DNA from: Streptococcus oriscaviae
GTDB lineage: Bacteria; Bacillota; Bacilli; Lactobacillales; Streptococcaceae
Reading direction: 5' to 3'
DNA: 64,000 bases
NCBI RefSeq assembly: GCF_018137985.1
Contig: NZ_CP073084.1
Location: forward strand, 124,001 to 188,000
Position numbers and translations under genes: made by a program. Every line of letters begins with the position of its first letter. The first letter of the stretch is position 1. This document shows, one piece after another, positions 1 to 9,038 of this stretch. Below the pieces are notes generated by a model. That model saw nothing but the letters and a program-made list of their open reading frames with translations, was not told where the DNA came from and made no database searches.

Positions 1-1307
1 ATTTCTCCCAGAATTTGCCAACAACGGGTCAGATCGACTTGCAGTAGGTCAACAGGCATTCCCATCGCTAGCCCTTCATTGACAGCTTGTAGGCTTTTAA
101 CTGCTTGCTCTATTAGCGAGATGTGGCGGGCGTTGGAAAGATAGGTGGCATCTTGTTCAGTCAATCCAGCATTCTCAAAGAAGAGCTGGTTAATTTTTTC
201 TTCTATTTGCTCAATGTTTTGGTTTTCCAAAACGGAGATACGAATAAGATCGTCAGGTAGTTGGTCAGACTCAATTTTTTCTTCTAAGTCTGTCTTGTTC
301 AGAAGGACAATTCGGTTTGTACTTTCTGAAATGGTGAGCAGAGCCTTATCTTGTTCTGTTAGTGGCTCGGCTGCGTTGAGGACTAGGAGAACCAGGTCGG
401 CCTCCTCAAGGGCTTTCTTGGAACGTTCGACACCAATTTTTTCAACGATGTCATCTGTATCTCGAATACCAGCAGTGTCAATGAGCTTGAGGGGGACGCC
501 TTTGATATTGACATATTCTTCAATGATGTCTCGGGTGGTTCCTGCAATATCGGTCACAATGGCCTTATCTTCGCGGAGTAGGTTATTGAGTAGGCTGGAT
601 TTTCCAACATTAGGTCGACCGATAATAGCTGTTGCAATCCCCTCGCGTAGAATTTTACCGCGGCGAGCAGTTCGTAGGAGGTTCTCCAATAGTTGCTGGA
701 ACTGCTCGGTTTTCTCACGCACCAGCTCAGTAGTCGCCTCTTCAACGTCATCATACTCTGGATAGTCAATGTTGACTTCGATTTGGGCAAGGGTTGTCAG
801 AATCTCTTGGCGAGTATCGTTGATGAGTTGAGAGAGGGAACCATCTAGCTGTTTCACAGCATTGTGCATGGCCTTATCAGTTTTTGCGCGGATAATATCC
901 ATGACGGCCTCAGCTTGGGTCAAGTCCACTCGGCCGTTTAGAAAGGCACGTTTGGTAAATTCTCCAGGTTCTGCCATGCGGGCTCCTTGGCGAAGCAGCA
1001 GTTGCAGGATTTCATTGGTTACAGCAATCCCGCCATGCGTATTTATCTCGATAATGTCTTCGCGAGTAAAGGTTCGTGGTGACCGCATCGCTCCTATCAT
1101 CACTTCATCCAAAACTTGTCCGGTAGCAGGATCTACAATATGACCGTAGTTAAGGCTGTGACTGGGCACTGTTGCCAAATTCTTCCCCTTAAAAACCTTG
1201 CTGGCAATGGAGAAAGCCTCCGTTCCCGACAGGCGGATAATTCCTATGGCTCCCTCTCCCAACGGAGTAGAAATAGCAGTAATAGTGTCAAATTCTTTGG
1301 TAATCAT
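1..1307 (-). CDS. mnmE: tRNA uridine-5-carboxymethylaminomethyl modification GTPase MnmE (3' end outside window)
   Basis: MnmE works with MnmG to modify the wobble uridine (U34) of certain tRNAs in the cytoplasm. Translating the minus strand from ATG at 1307 gives 435 residues beginning [13 protein letters not shown]; the family is about 455 long, so roughly 20 C-terminal residues, including the usual C-x-GK end, lie beyond the window. Visible are the N-terminal folate-binding type domain, a helical middle, and an inserted G domain with the P-loop GRPNVGKSS near residue 230, DTAG near 275 and NKTD near 336. The gene is divergent from cas9 and no stop interrupts the frame. A weak AGAAAG precedes the start. 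The family call is secure. Confidence 0.97.
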   Translation of the reverse strand, partial: MITKEFDTITAISTPLGEGAIGIIRLSGTEAFSIASKVFKGKNLATVPSHSLNYGHIVDPATGQVLDEVMIGAMRSPRTFTREDIIEINTHGGIAVTNEILQLLLRQGARMAEPGEFTKRAFLNGRVDLTQAEAVMDIIRAKTDKAMHNAVKQLDGSLSQLINDTRQEILTTLAQIEVNIDYPEYDDVEEATTELVREKTEQFQQLLENLLRTARRGKILREGIATAIIGRPNVGKSSLLNNLLREDKAIVTDIAGTTRDIIEEYVNIKGVPLKLIDTAGIRDTDDIVEKIGVERSKKALEEADLVLLVLNAAEPLTEQDKALLTISESTNRIVLLNKTDLEEKIESDQLPDDLIRISVLENQNIEQIEEKINQLFFENAGLTEQDATYLSNARHISLIEQAVKSLQAVNEGLAMGMPVDLLQVDLTRCWQILGE

Positions 1308-1401
1308 GCGGATATTCTTTCTATTAGGTATGGTACCTATAAGTGTAACATGGAAGATAAAAAAAATCACCTCTGAAAGATGAAATATCCTAATATAGAT
1401 A

Positions 1402-1429
1402 TTGAAAACGGTTTATAATTTGATATAAT
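1402..1429 (+). promoter_or_regulatory. cas operon promoter with overlapping cre-like sequence
   Basis: TTGAAA (1402-1407), a 16-bp spacer and TATAAT (1424-1429) preceded by TG at -15/-14 form a strong sigma-70 promoter 34 bp ahead of the cas9 start. Between the boxes lies TGAAAACGGTTTAT (1403-1416), which fits 12 of 14 positions of the CcpA cre consensus and could place the promoter under catabolite control. Confidence 0.7.
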
Positions 1430-1462
1430 AAGGTGTGAATAAAAATAGAAAGTAGGTATTTT

Positions 1463-4400
1463 ATGTCAAATAATAGAATTTTAGGTCTGGATATTGGTGT
1501 GGGATCGGTTGGAGTTGGAATTATTGATGCAAAAACAGGAGAGATAGTACATGCCAGCTCTCGTATTTTTCCTTCTGCAAATGCTGCAAATAATGCGGAA
1601 CGTAGAGGATTTCGTGGTGGTCATCGATTGACTCGTCGAAAAAAACACCGTGTAAAGAGACTGGGGGATTTGTTTGATAAGTATCAGATTCATACAGAAG
1701 GTCTTTTACCTGATGTCAATCCATACAAACTGCGTGTAAAGGGCTTAGAAAATGAGTTGAGTTTTGATGAGTTATTCATTGTACTACGGAATTTAGTAAA
1801 ACGTAGAGGAATTTCCTATCTTGATGATGCAGTAGAAGAAACAACAAGTGGCTCAGACTATTCGAAAGCTATCGAACGCAATAGACAATTACTTTCAGAA
1901 AAAACTCCTGGTCAAATTCAACTTGAGCGCCTTGAAAGATATGGTCAACTGAGAGGGAATTTTATTGTAAAGGACGAGAACGGTGAACCTCAGCAAGTAA
2001 TCAATGTATTCTAGACATCAGATTATGTTAAAGAAGCACGACGTATTTTAGAAAAACAACAATCATTCCATGAAGAACTCACTCATTCATTTATTGAAGA
2101 GTTTATTAGCTTATTAGAAAGCAAGCGGAAATATTACATTGGTCCTGGAAATGAAAAATCTAGGACAGATTATGGTATTTATAAAACAAGTGGGAAAACA
2201 GAGAAAAATTTATTTGATATTCTTATCGGGAAATGTACCTACTATCCTGAGGAATTTCGTGCCTCTAAGGTATCCTATACAGCACAGGAGTTCAATTTTC
2301 TCAATGATTTAAATAATTTAACAGTACCATCAGAAACGAAGAAATTAAGTACAGAGCAAAAAGAATACTTAGTTGAATACGCTAAAAATACTCCCAAATT
2401 AGGACCTGCAAAACTATTAAAAGAGATAGCAAAACTCATCCCTTGCGAAGTAGATGAAATAAAAGGATATCGGCTTGATAATAAAGATAAACCTGATATG
2501 CATACTTTTGATGCATATCGTCAACTTCATGAGTGTTTGGGGATAATAGGGGGAGTCAAACTTACTCGTGAACAGTTGGATATATTAGCACATATTTTAA
2601 CGTTAAATACAGACTATGAAGGAATCAAAGAAGCTTTATCACATGACTTACCGAAACTATTTACTTCAGAACAAATAAAAGAACTAGCATCCTTTAGAAA
2701 ATCAAAAAGTCAATTATTCGGTAGAGGCTGGCATAGTCTATCTGCAAAAATTATGCTAGAGTTAATCCCAGAGCTGTATTCAACCTCAGATGAACAAATG
2801 ACCATTATAAACAGGCTTGGAAAGACTGTTCGTAAACATACGATTAGCATAGCGGGAGAAAAATTGGATCCAGTTGAAATGGTTTCAGAAATTTATAATC
2901 CTGTAGTTGCCAAGTCTGTTCGACAAACTATCAAAATCATTAACGAGGCACATAAGCGATTTGGAGATTTTGAACAAATTGTGATTGAAATGCCTCGTGA
3001 TCGGAATGAGGAAGAGGAGAGAAAGAGAATTGCGGATGGTCAAAAGGCGAATGCAAAGGAAAAAGAAGATGCGCTAAGTCATGCAGCAACACTTTATTGT
3101 GGCAAAAAGGAATTACCTGGACATCTGTATCACGGACACAATCAATTAGCAACCAAAATTCGGTTGTGGTATCAACAGGGAGAAAGGTGTCTTTATACAG
3201 GCAAGACAATTTCCATTCATGACTTAATTCACAATCAAAGTCAATACGAAATTGATCATATTTTGCCACTTTCTTTAACCTTTGACGACAGTTTATCAAA
3301 CAAAGTGTTAGTAGAAGCGACAGCAAACCAAGAAAAAGGACAGAGGACGCCGTATCAGTATCTATTGGCTGCTAACAGATCTTGGACATATAAAGAATAT
3401 AAAGCGTATGTTCTAGGATGTCAAAGATTGGGCAAGAAAAAGAGAGAATATTTACTATTTGAGGAAAATATCAATGGTTATGAAGTTCGATCAAGATTTA
3501 TCGAACGAAACCTTGTTGATACACGTTATGCTTCACGAGTTGTTTTAACAGCCCTTCAAGATGGTCTAAAGGCTCTGGGGAAAGAAACTAAAGTTTCTGT
3601 TGTTCGTGGGCAATTCACTTCTCAGCTGCGTCGTCAATGGAAGATTGAAAAATCTCGTGATACTTATCATCATCATGCAGTGGATGCCTTAATAATAGCA
3701 GCATCCAGCCAGTTACGATTATGGAAAAAGCAAGACAATCCACTTATTGTTAATTATAAAGACGGCGAACGGCTTGATTTGGAAACGGGTGAGATTCTGA
3801 ATATGTCGGATGAACAGTATAAGGAACTGGTTTATCAACCGCCACACAAAGGATTTGTTAATACCATTACAAGCGACGGATTTGAAGATGAGATTCTCTT
3901 TTCATACCAAGTTGATTCAAAGGTGAATCGTAAAATTTCAGATGCAACAATTTATGCAACTCGCAAAGCTCAACTTGGCAAGGATAAGACGAAAGAAACA
4001 TATGTTCTTGGAAAAATTAAAGATATCTATACCCAAGCTGGATATGAAGCATTTTTGAAACGCTATAACAAAGATAAGACTTTATTTTTAATGCATCAAA
4101 AAGATCCTGAAACATGGGAAAAGGTTATCGAGATTATTTTACGTGATTACCGAGAATTTGATGACAAAGGAAAGGAAATCGGAAATCCATTTGAACGATA
4201 CTACAAGGAAAACGGCTATGTAAAAAAATATAGCCGGAAAGGTAAGGGGCCTGCAATTAAGTCTTTGAAATACTATGATAGTCAGTTAGGAAATCATATC
4301 CCAATCACACCGGAAAATAGTCGCAATCTAGTTGTCTTACAGTCAGTCAATCCTTGGCGAGCTGATCTATATTTTAATCCCAAGACAGGAAAATATGAGC

Positions 4401-4834
4401 TGATGGGTGTTAAGTATTCAGATCTCAGTTTTGAAAAAGGGACAGGTCAGTATGGAATCACTCAAGAAAAATATAACGAAATAAAGCTGAAGGAGGGAAT
4501 CTCAGAGGAATCAGAATTTAAATTTACACTTTATAAAAATGATCTTATTTTAATTAAAGATATACAAACGAAAGAGGAGAGAATTTTCCGTTTTCTATCA
4601 AGGACATTGCCGAATCAAAAGCATTATGTAGAATTAAAGCCATACGACAAATCCAAATTTGAAGGTGGGCAAGCGTTGATGTCAATTTTAGGAAAAGTTT
4701 CAAAAGGTGGTCAGTGTATCAAAGGATTGAGCAAAGTTAACCTATCTATATACAAGGTAAGGACTGATATTTTAGGATACAAGCACTTTATAAAAAAAGA
4801 AGGTGAGAAACCTACATTGAAATTTAAAAAATGA
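1463..4834 (+). pseudogene. cas9: type II-A CRISPR nuclease Cas9, interrupted by an in-frame TAG at codon 184
   Basis: Read through the single amber codon (2012-2014), this is a 1123-codon Cas9 close to the 1121-residue S. thermophilus CRISPR1 enzyme. Everything else in the frame is open. RuvC-I with Asp10 (GLDIGVGSVG) and the Arg-rich bridge helix lie before the stop. RuvC-II (Glu509 in IVIEMPRD), HNH (Asp598, His599, Asn622) and RuvC-III (HHHAVDAL, His738 and Asp741) lie after it. Terminated translation gives a 183-residue fragment; the first downstream in-frame ATG is at 2498 (codon 346) without an obvious ribosome site, so REC residues 184-345 would be lost in either product. The homologous position in S. 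thermophilus is, from memory, proline (INVFPTS), three bases from TAG. A sequencing error is possible. Without suppression the nuclease should be dead. Confidence 0.93.
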
Positions 4835-4846
4835 GTGAGAAAGGGG

Positions 4847-4875
4847 TTGCAATATTTAAGTAGATAGTGTAAACT
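4847..4875 (+). promoter_or_regulatory. tracrRNA promoter
   Basis: TTGCAA (4847-4852), a 17-bp spacer and TAAACT (4870-4875) lie just after the cas9 stop, predicting a start near 4882. The spacer holds ATTTAAGTA (4854-4862), nine bases identical to the CRISPR repeat and complementary to the anti-repeat downstream. Confidence 0.65.
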
Positions 4876-4881
4876 ATAGGT

Positions 4882-4980
4882 GTAAGGGACGCCTTACACA
4901 GTTACTTAAATCTTGCTGAGCCTACAAAGATAAGGCTTCATGCCGAAATCAAGCACCCCATTTCGTATGGGGTGCTTTTC
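4882..4980 (+). ncRNA. tracrRNA of the type II-A locus
   Basis: The anti-repeat at 4898-4915 is an exact 18-nt reverse complement of the 3' half of the array repeat. After a bulge, UACAAAGAU (about 4923-4931) can pair with the first nine bases of the repeat, including G-U pairs. The nexus that follows (AAGGCTTCATGCCGAAATC) is that of S. thermophilus CRISPR1 tracrRNA. A Rho-independent terminator (stem 4952-4961 with 4967-4976, then a T run) ends it. A hairpin (4880-4887 with 4892-4899) sits directly 5' of the anti-repeat. The 5' end is inferred from the promoter. Placement between cas9 and cas1 matches the CRISPR1 layout. Confidence 0.93.
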
Positions 4981-4997
4981 GTTGTGCGGAGGAAAGT

Positions 4998-5912
4998 ATG
5001 ACTTGGAGAATTGTTCATATTCATCAAAGTGAAAAAATGCGTTTAAAATTGGACAATCTGTTAATTAGCAAACAAGGAGAAGAGTTTGTTATTCCATTGA
5101 GCGATATTTCTATCATTGTTGCAGAAGGTGGTGACACAGTTGTGACATTACGTTTATTAAGCGTCATAAGCAAATATAATATTGCCTTGATTGTCTGTGA
5201 TAACCAACATCTACCGACTGGGATATTTCATGCCCAAAACGGACATTTTAGGGCTTATAAGAAATTACTTGGTCAGCTTGCATGGTCGCAAGAACAAAAA
5301 GATAAATTGTGGCAAATCATTACCTATTTTAAAATAAATAATCAACAAGATGTCTTAGCGGTGTTAGAGAAGGAATTGAAAGCCATCCAGCTTTTGTCTG
5401 ATTATAAAAATGCCGTTGAACCTGGAGATAAAACAAATCGAGAAGGTCATGCGGAAAAAGTGTATTTTAATGAATTATTTGGAAAGCAGTTTTCTCGCGT
5501 TACACAAGAAGAAGCAGACATTGTTAATGCTGGATTAAACTATGGCTACACTATTTTTAGAGCTCAATTAGCTCGCATTGTTTCAGGATATGGTCTGAAT
5601 CCCCTGCTAGGTATTTTCCATAAAAACGAATATAATCAATTTAATCTTGTAGACGATTTAATGGAGCCGTTTCGACAGATTGTTGATATATGGGTTTATC
5701 GACATTTGAAAGATGGAGAATACTTGCGTTATACGGATCGATTGGCTCTAACCAATCTATTAAATGCAAAAATCCGTTATGGGAAGGAGATTTGTACAGT
5801 GACGGGAGCTATGGATAAATTTGTGAAAGGATTTATTAAATGCATGGAAGATAAGGAAACCAATCAATTCTTTTGTCCGATGGTTTCTAGTTTAGAGGTG
5901 GAAAATATATGA
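4998..5912 (+). CDS. cas1: CRISPR integrase Cas1 (type II-A)
   Basis: Cas1 with Cas2 integrates new spacers at the leader end of the array. The 304-residue protein starts MTWRIVHIHQSEK and carries the type II-A Cas1 features VAEGGDTVVTLRLL near residue 40, NREGHAEKVYFN (the conserved Glu in the active-site region, near residue 150) and LNPLLGIFHKNEYNQFNL near residue 205. Length and order match the S. thermophilus CRISPR1 protein. GGAGG lies about 7 bp ahead of the ATG, directly after the tracrRNA terminator, so expression depends on read-through or a weak local promoter. The stop overlaps the cas2 start by 4 nt. It appears intact. Confidence 0.97.
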   Translation: MTWRIVHIHQSEKMRLKLDNLLISKQGEEFVIPLSDISIIVAEGGDTVVTLRLLSVISKYNIALIVCDNQHLPTGIFHAQNGHFRAYKKLLGQLAWSQEQKDKLWQIITYFKINNQQDVLAVLEKELKAIQLLSDYKNAVEPGDKTNREGHAEKVYFNELFGKQFSRVTQEEADIVNAGLNYGYTIFRAQLARIVSGYGLNPLLGIFHKNEYNQFNLVDDLMEPFRQIVDIWVYRHLKDGEYLRYTDRLALTNLLNAKIRYGKEICTVTGAMDKFVKGFIKCMEDKETNQFFCPMVSSLEVENI

Positions 5913-6232
5913 GGTATGATGCAATGCGGCTACTTTGTTTTTTTGATTTGCCAATGGAAACCAACCAAGAAAAACGAACCTATCGCAACTTTCGTAAAGA
6001 ACTGATTGCCAACGGATTCGAGATGTTACAATTTTCAGTCTATTATCGAACATGTCCAAATCGAAGTTTTGCTAATAAATTCTATAAGAAGTTGCAGAAA
6101 AGTCAGTTACCAGCAGGCAATGTTCGATTATTAGCTGTAACGGAGAAGCAATTTTCAGAAATGGTCTTAATTGTTGGTGGGAAGACCAGACAAGAAGAAG
6201 TTATTAGCGATAATAAGTTGGTGATTATATGA
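5909..6232 (+). CDS. cas2: CRISPR-associated protein Cas2
   Basis: Cas2 forms the dimeric core of the Cas1-Cas2 integration complex. The protein has 107 residues and begins MRYDAMRLLCFFDLPMET; the LLCFFDLP strand ending in Asp is the hallmark first beta strand of the ferredoxin-like Cas2 fold, followed by an Arg-rich helix (KRTYRNFRKEL) and FEMLQFSVYYRTC. It overlaps cas1 and csn2 by ATGA at each side, so the three adaptation genes are translationally coupled. No damage is visible. Confidence 0.96.
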   Translation: MRYDAMRLLCFFDLPMETNQEKRTYRNFRKELIANGFEMLQFSVYYRTCPNRSFANKFYKKLQKSQLPAGNVRLLAVTEKQFSEMVLIVGGKTRQEEVISDNKLVII

Positions 6233-7278
6233 AATTAACATTTACCCATCCTACAAAAGAACATGTAACAATTAACTTTGGTCAGTTTACTCAGATTGTT
6301 GGGCAAAATCAAGAATTGAAATATTATATTTGGCAACTGCTTATCTGGTATTTTGATGGCAAAAAGTATAAGGAAGAGGACTTATCACTTTTTCAACAGG
6401 CAGAGCCACAAATCTGTTGTTCTGAAGAAACGGTCAAACGTAATGAATACCAGATATTCTCTATATCAGATGTACGAGATATTATTGAACAGATGTCTTA
6501 TAAAAAAGGAAGCGTCAGTTATGCTTACATGGCGTCCAAATTACAGACTGTTGAAGTTATGGACGAGCTAGAGCAAATGAATATTCATCTCGAAAAAATT
6601 GCTTCTAAAATCAATCATAATCTTAATCTAACAATTGGTGAAACCTCTTATTTAACAGAAACTGTTGAATTACAAATTGAACAGTTGCTAACAAAGTATT
6701 TTGTGCCACGGTTTAATTATTCAACATACAACATTGCTTTTGAGTTTGTGCATAATGAGACTAAATTACGTTTCTTTCTGAATATGCTAGAAGAAATCTT
6801 GCAGCAACACTCTAGGAAAGTACTCTTGATTTTCAAGAACTTAGATGACTATCTTACTTACTCATCATTCTATTCAATATGCCAAGAATTGGAAAGAATG
6901 TGCCAAACCTACCCGCAGTTTCATACTATTGTTTTTCCATCCAACGAAGGTTACCTTTACCTAACGCCAGCCCACATTGAATTTGTTAATATAATATCAG
7001 AACAGATTGAACACTTCTATGATTTTGATTTTATGTATGAATGTTATGGAAATACTCATCCTTCTAATGACAGGTTAGATGAACATGCATTTCTGTCATC
7101 ACTGAGAAAAATTGCTAGTTATCTTTTCTGCTCAGAAATCCAACACATCAGCCTTTCTATGACTGATTTTACAACTTTAAAAATTGTTAATGCCCTTTAT
7201 CAATACCGCATTTCGGTACCAATCGAGATTGAAAAAACAAATTCAATGATTATTAGTTACTTGAGAGATGGCTATTGA
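6229..7278 (+). CDS. csn2: CRISPR adaptation protein Csn2, long form
   Basis: Csn2 is a ring-forming protein that binds DNA ends and is needed for spacer acquisition in type II-A systems. At 349 residues this is the long subtype typical of S. thermophilus CRISPR1, not the 220-residue S. pyogenes type. It begins MKLTFTHPTKEHVTINFG and shows the degenerate P-loop-like fold: GQNQELKYYIWQLL near residue 25 and a middle strand KVLLIFKNLDDYLTY near residue 195. The start overlaps cas2 by 4 nt. The stop codon lies inside the -35 box of the array promoter (see 7275-7303). The gene is intact although cas9 is not. Confidence 0.93.
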   Translation: MKLTFTHPTKEHVTINFGQFTQIVGQNQELKYYIWQLLIWYFDGKKYKEEDLSLFQQAEPQICCSEETVKRNEYQIFSISDVRDIIEQMSYKKGSVSYAYMASKLQTVEVMDELEQMNIHLEKIASKINHNLNLTIGETSYLTETVELQIEQLLTKYFVPRFNYSTYNIAFEFVHNETKLRFFLNMLEEILQQHSRKVLLIFKNLDDYLTYSSFYSICQELERMCQTYPQFHTIVFPSNEGYLYLTPAHIEFVNIISEQIEHFYDFDFMYECYGNTHPSNDRLDEHAFLSSLRKIASYLFCSEIQHISLSMTDFTTLKIVNALYQYRISVPIEIEKTNSMIISYLRDGY

Positions 7279-7334
7279 CAATAAAGTTTTAGCACGATAT
7301 ACTTTAACTGAAGAGTCCAGAAAGTTCATTTGAG
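7275..7334 (+). promoter_or_regulatory. CRISPR leader: pre-crRNA promoter and leader-anchoring sequence
   Basis: TTGACA (7275-7280), a 17-bp spacer and TATACT (7298-7303) form a near-consensus promoter whose -35 box contains the csn2 stop codon. The leader ends in ATTTGAG (7328-7334) against the first repeat, the motif known to direct spacer integration in type II-A loci of this group. The whole leader after csn2 is only 56 bp. Confidence 0.85.
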
Positions 7335-8017
7335 GTTTTTGTACTCTCAAGATTTAAGTAACTGTAAAACACAATGAATCTAAAATCAATATCAATATTC
7401 GTTTTTGTACTCTCAAGATTTAAGTAACTGTAAAACTACCCATTTTTTTCCAAAACTACGGTATCAGTTTTTGTACTCTCAAGATTTAAGTAACTGTAAA
7501 ACCGCTATTAAAATTTTAAATGATGGGTTATGTTTTTGTACTCTCAAGATTTAAGTAACTGTAAAACCTACTGTCGACCAAATCGAGATGTATGGCGGTT
7601 TTTGTACTCTCAAGATTTAAGTAACTGTAAAACTATCTTCGAATTACCGGAATTAACAGTTAAGTTTTTGTACTCTCAAGATTTAAGTAACTGTAAAACC
7701 AGAATAAGTATTTACGGTTACGTGAGCGAGTTTTTGTACTCTCAAGATTTAAGTAACTGTAAAACTTCTTCCTCGGAATGTTACCTCGTCACCGTGTTTT
7801 TGTACTCTCAAGATTTAAATAACTGTAAAACATCCAGTTTTAATAGCTACCTGACTAATAGGTTTTTGTACTCTCAAGATTTAAGTAACTGTAAAACATT
7901 ACTCGACCAAGGCTCATTACTTCTTAGGTTTTTGTACTCTCAAGATTTAAGTAACTGTAAAACTAATGACAAATTCTTCAATATCTTCCATGGTTTTTGT
8001 ACTCTCAAGATTTAAGT
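7335..8017 (+). CRISPR. type II-A CRISPR array, 10 spacers
   Basis: Ten full 36-bp repeats begin at 7335, 7401, 7467, 7532, 7598, 7664, 7730, 7796, 7862 and 7928. An eleventh, truncated repeat at 7993 matches for 25 bp and then diverges. Spacers are 30 nt except the third and tenth (29 nt), and all differ. The repeat starts GTTTTTGTACTCTCAAG and ends AACTGTAAAAC, differing from the S. thermophilus CRISPR1 repeat (as remembered) near the 3' end. The eighth repeat has one G-to-A change in TTTAAGTAA. The degenerate end marks the oldest side, so the leader is at 7334. An apparent long reading frame across the array is a by-product of the periodic repeat. Confidence 0.99.
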
Positions 8018-8117
8018 CCGTCAGGTCCAACTCTACTCAATCTATTTTATCCCCCCATCAAACTATTTTAAATCTAAAAAGAAAATAGTGATTTTTATAG
8101 AAAAACGATTCGTTCCA

Positions 8118-8126
8118 TGATATAAT
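8118..8126 (+). promoter_or_regulatory. extended -10 promoter of rpiA
   Basis: TGATATAAT (8118-8126) is a full extended -10 box 37 bp ahead of the rpiA start; the -35 region is poor. It follows the CRISPR trailer, so rpiA is transcribed independently of the cas locus. Confidence 0.6.
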
Positions 8127-8162
8127 GAGCCTGTAATTGTTTCACCTTAAAGGAGTACGAGT

Positions 8163-8837
8163 GTGTCAAACTTAAAAGAACAAGTTGGAATCAAGGCGGC
8201 AGAGTTTGTAACGGACGGCATGGTTGTTGGTTTGGGAACAGGTTCAACAGCTTATTATTTCGTGCAGGAAATTGGCCGCAGAGTCAAGGAAGAAGGATTG
8301 CAGATTGTTGGCGTAACGACTTCGCATGCAACAGCTGAACAGGCAGCGTCCCTCGGGATTCCCCTAAAAAATATAGATGACGTTGAGTCTGTTGATTTGA
8401 CCGTGGATGGTGCAGATGAAGTAGATAGCCAATTCAACGGAATAAAAGGCGGAGGCGCAGCACTTTTAATGGAAAAAGTTGTGGCAGTGAATAGCAAGGA
8501 CTGCATCTGGATAGTGGATGAGTCCAAAGTGGTAGAAACACTGGGTGCTTTTAAATTGCCCGTAGAGGTTGTGCAATATGGGTCAGAAAATCTTTTCCGT
8601 CTTTTTGAAACAAAAGGTTATCGACCTAGTTTTCGGATTACCAATGGGAAAAAGCATGTGACAGACATGCAGAACTTTATTATTGACCTAGATTTAGGGC
8701 GGATAGAAGACGCTCGGGCTCTGTCGGATGAATTGGATCATACGGTTGGAGTTGTAGAGCACGGTCTCTTTATCGGCTTGATTTCTAAGGTGATTGTCGG
8801 TCGACCTGAAGGGCCGCAAATACTTGAAAAAAATTGA
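8163..8837 (+). CDS. rpiA: ribose-5-phosphate isomerase A
   Basis: RpiA interconverts ribose 5-phosphate and ribulose 5-phosphate in the pentose phosphate pathway. The 224-residue protein shows [10 protein letters not shown] near residue 24 (phosphate binding), DGADEVD near residue 82 and [11 protein letters not shown] near residue 93 (catalytic Asp, Lys and Glu region), all at the family positions. The start is GTG at 8163 with AGGAG seven bases upstream. A terminator follows at 8847-8880. Its neighbour deoB makes ribose 5-phosphate from nucleoside-derived ribose 1-phosphate, so RpiA can pass that product into central metabolism. Confidence 0.97.
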   Translation: MSNLKEQVGIKAAEFVTDGMVVGLGTGSTAYYFVQEIGRRVKEEGLQIVGVTTSHATAEQAASLGIPLKNIDDVESVDLTVDGADEVDSQFNGIKGGGAALLMEKVVAVNSKDCIWIVDESKVVETLGAFKLPVEVVQYGSENLFRLFETKGYRPSFRITNGKKHVTDMQNFIIDLDLGRIEDARALSDELDHTVGVVEHGLFIGLISKVIVGRPEGPQILEKN

Positions 8838-8846
8838 TGGCTAATC

Positions 8847-8880
8847 GCTCTTTCCAGAATCGTCTGGAGAGGGCTTTTTT
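8847..8880 (+). terminator. rpiA terminator
   Basis: GCTCTTTCCAGA pairs with TCTGGAGAGGGC (one G-U pair) around an ATCG loop and runs into TTTTTT. Confidence 0.9.
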
Positions 8881-8890
8881 ATTTAATATA

Positions 8891-9038
8891 TGATATAATG
8901 AAAACACGAACATTTATTGTTTATACTTTTCAACATTCAACAATCAAACTCGTTAAGAAGCTTGTAGCAGTGGAAGAAAAACACGCCATTTTCAGTTTGT
9001 TGCTGGGTTTTGTTGAGTATTAGAAAAAGGAGTAGATT
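8891..9038 (+). promoter_or_regulatory. deoB promoter and leader
   Basis: TGATATAAT (8891-8899) is an extended -10 box right behind the rpiA terminator. The roughly 130-nt untranslated leader contains partly complementary AACAA/TTGTT-rich stretches (about 8935-8955 and 8992-9015), but I see no recognisable riboswitch or convincing operator. Confidence 0.5.

Noticed and set aside
145..1143. Plus-strand frames opposite mnmE
   Set aside because: The minus strand encodes a continuous MnmE with all G motifs; the plus-strand peptides are low-complexity Ser/Arg shadows.
2012..2014. TAG read as pyrrolysine or other programmed recoding
   Set aside because: Streptococci are not known to carry the pyrrolysine system, and no recoding structure or slippery site is visible; a nonsense mutation is simpler.
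7530..8015. 161-codon frame through the CRISPR array
   Set aside because: It is produced by the 36-bp repeats and 30-bp spacers keeping one frame; the peptide simply repeats FLYSQDLSNCKT.
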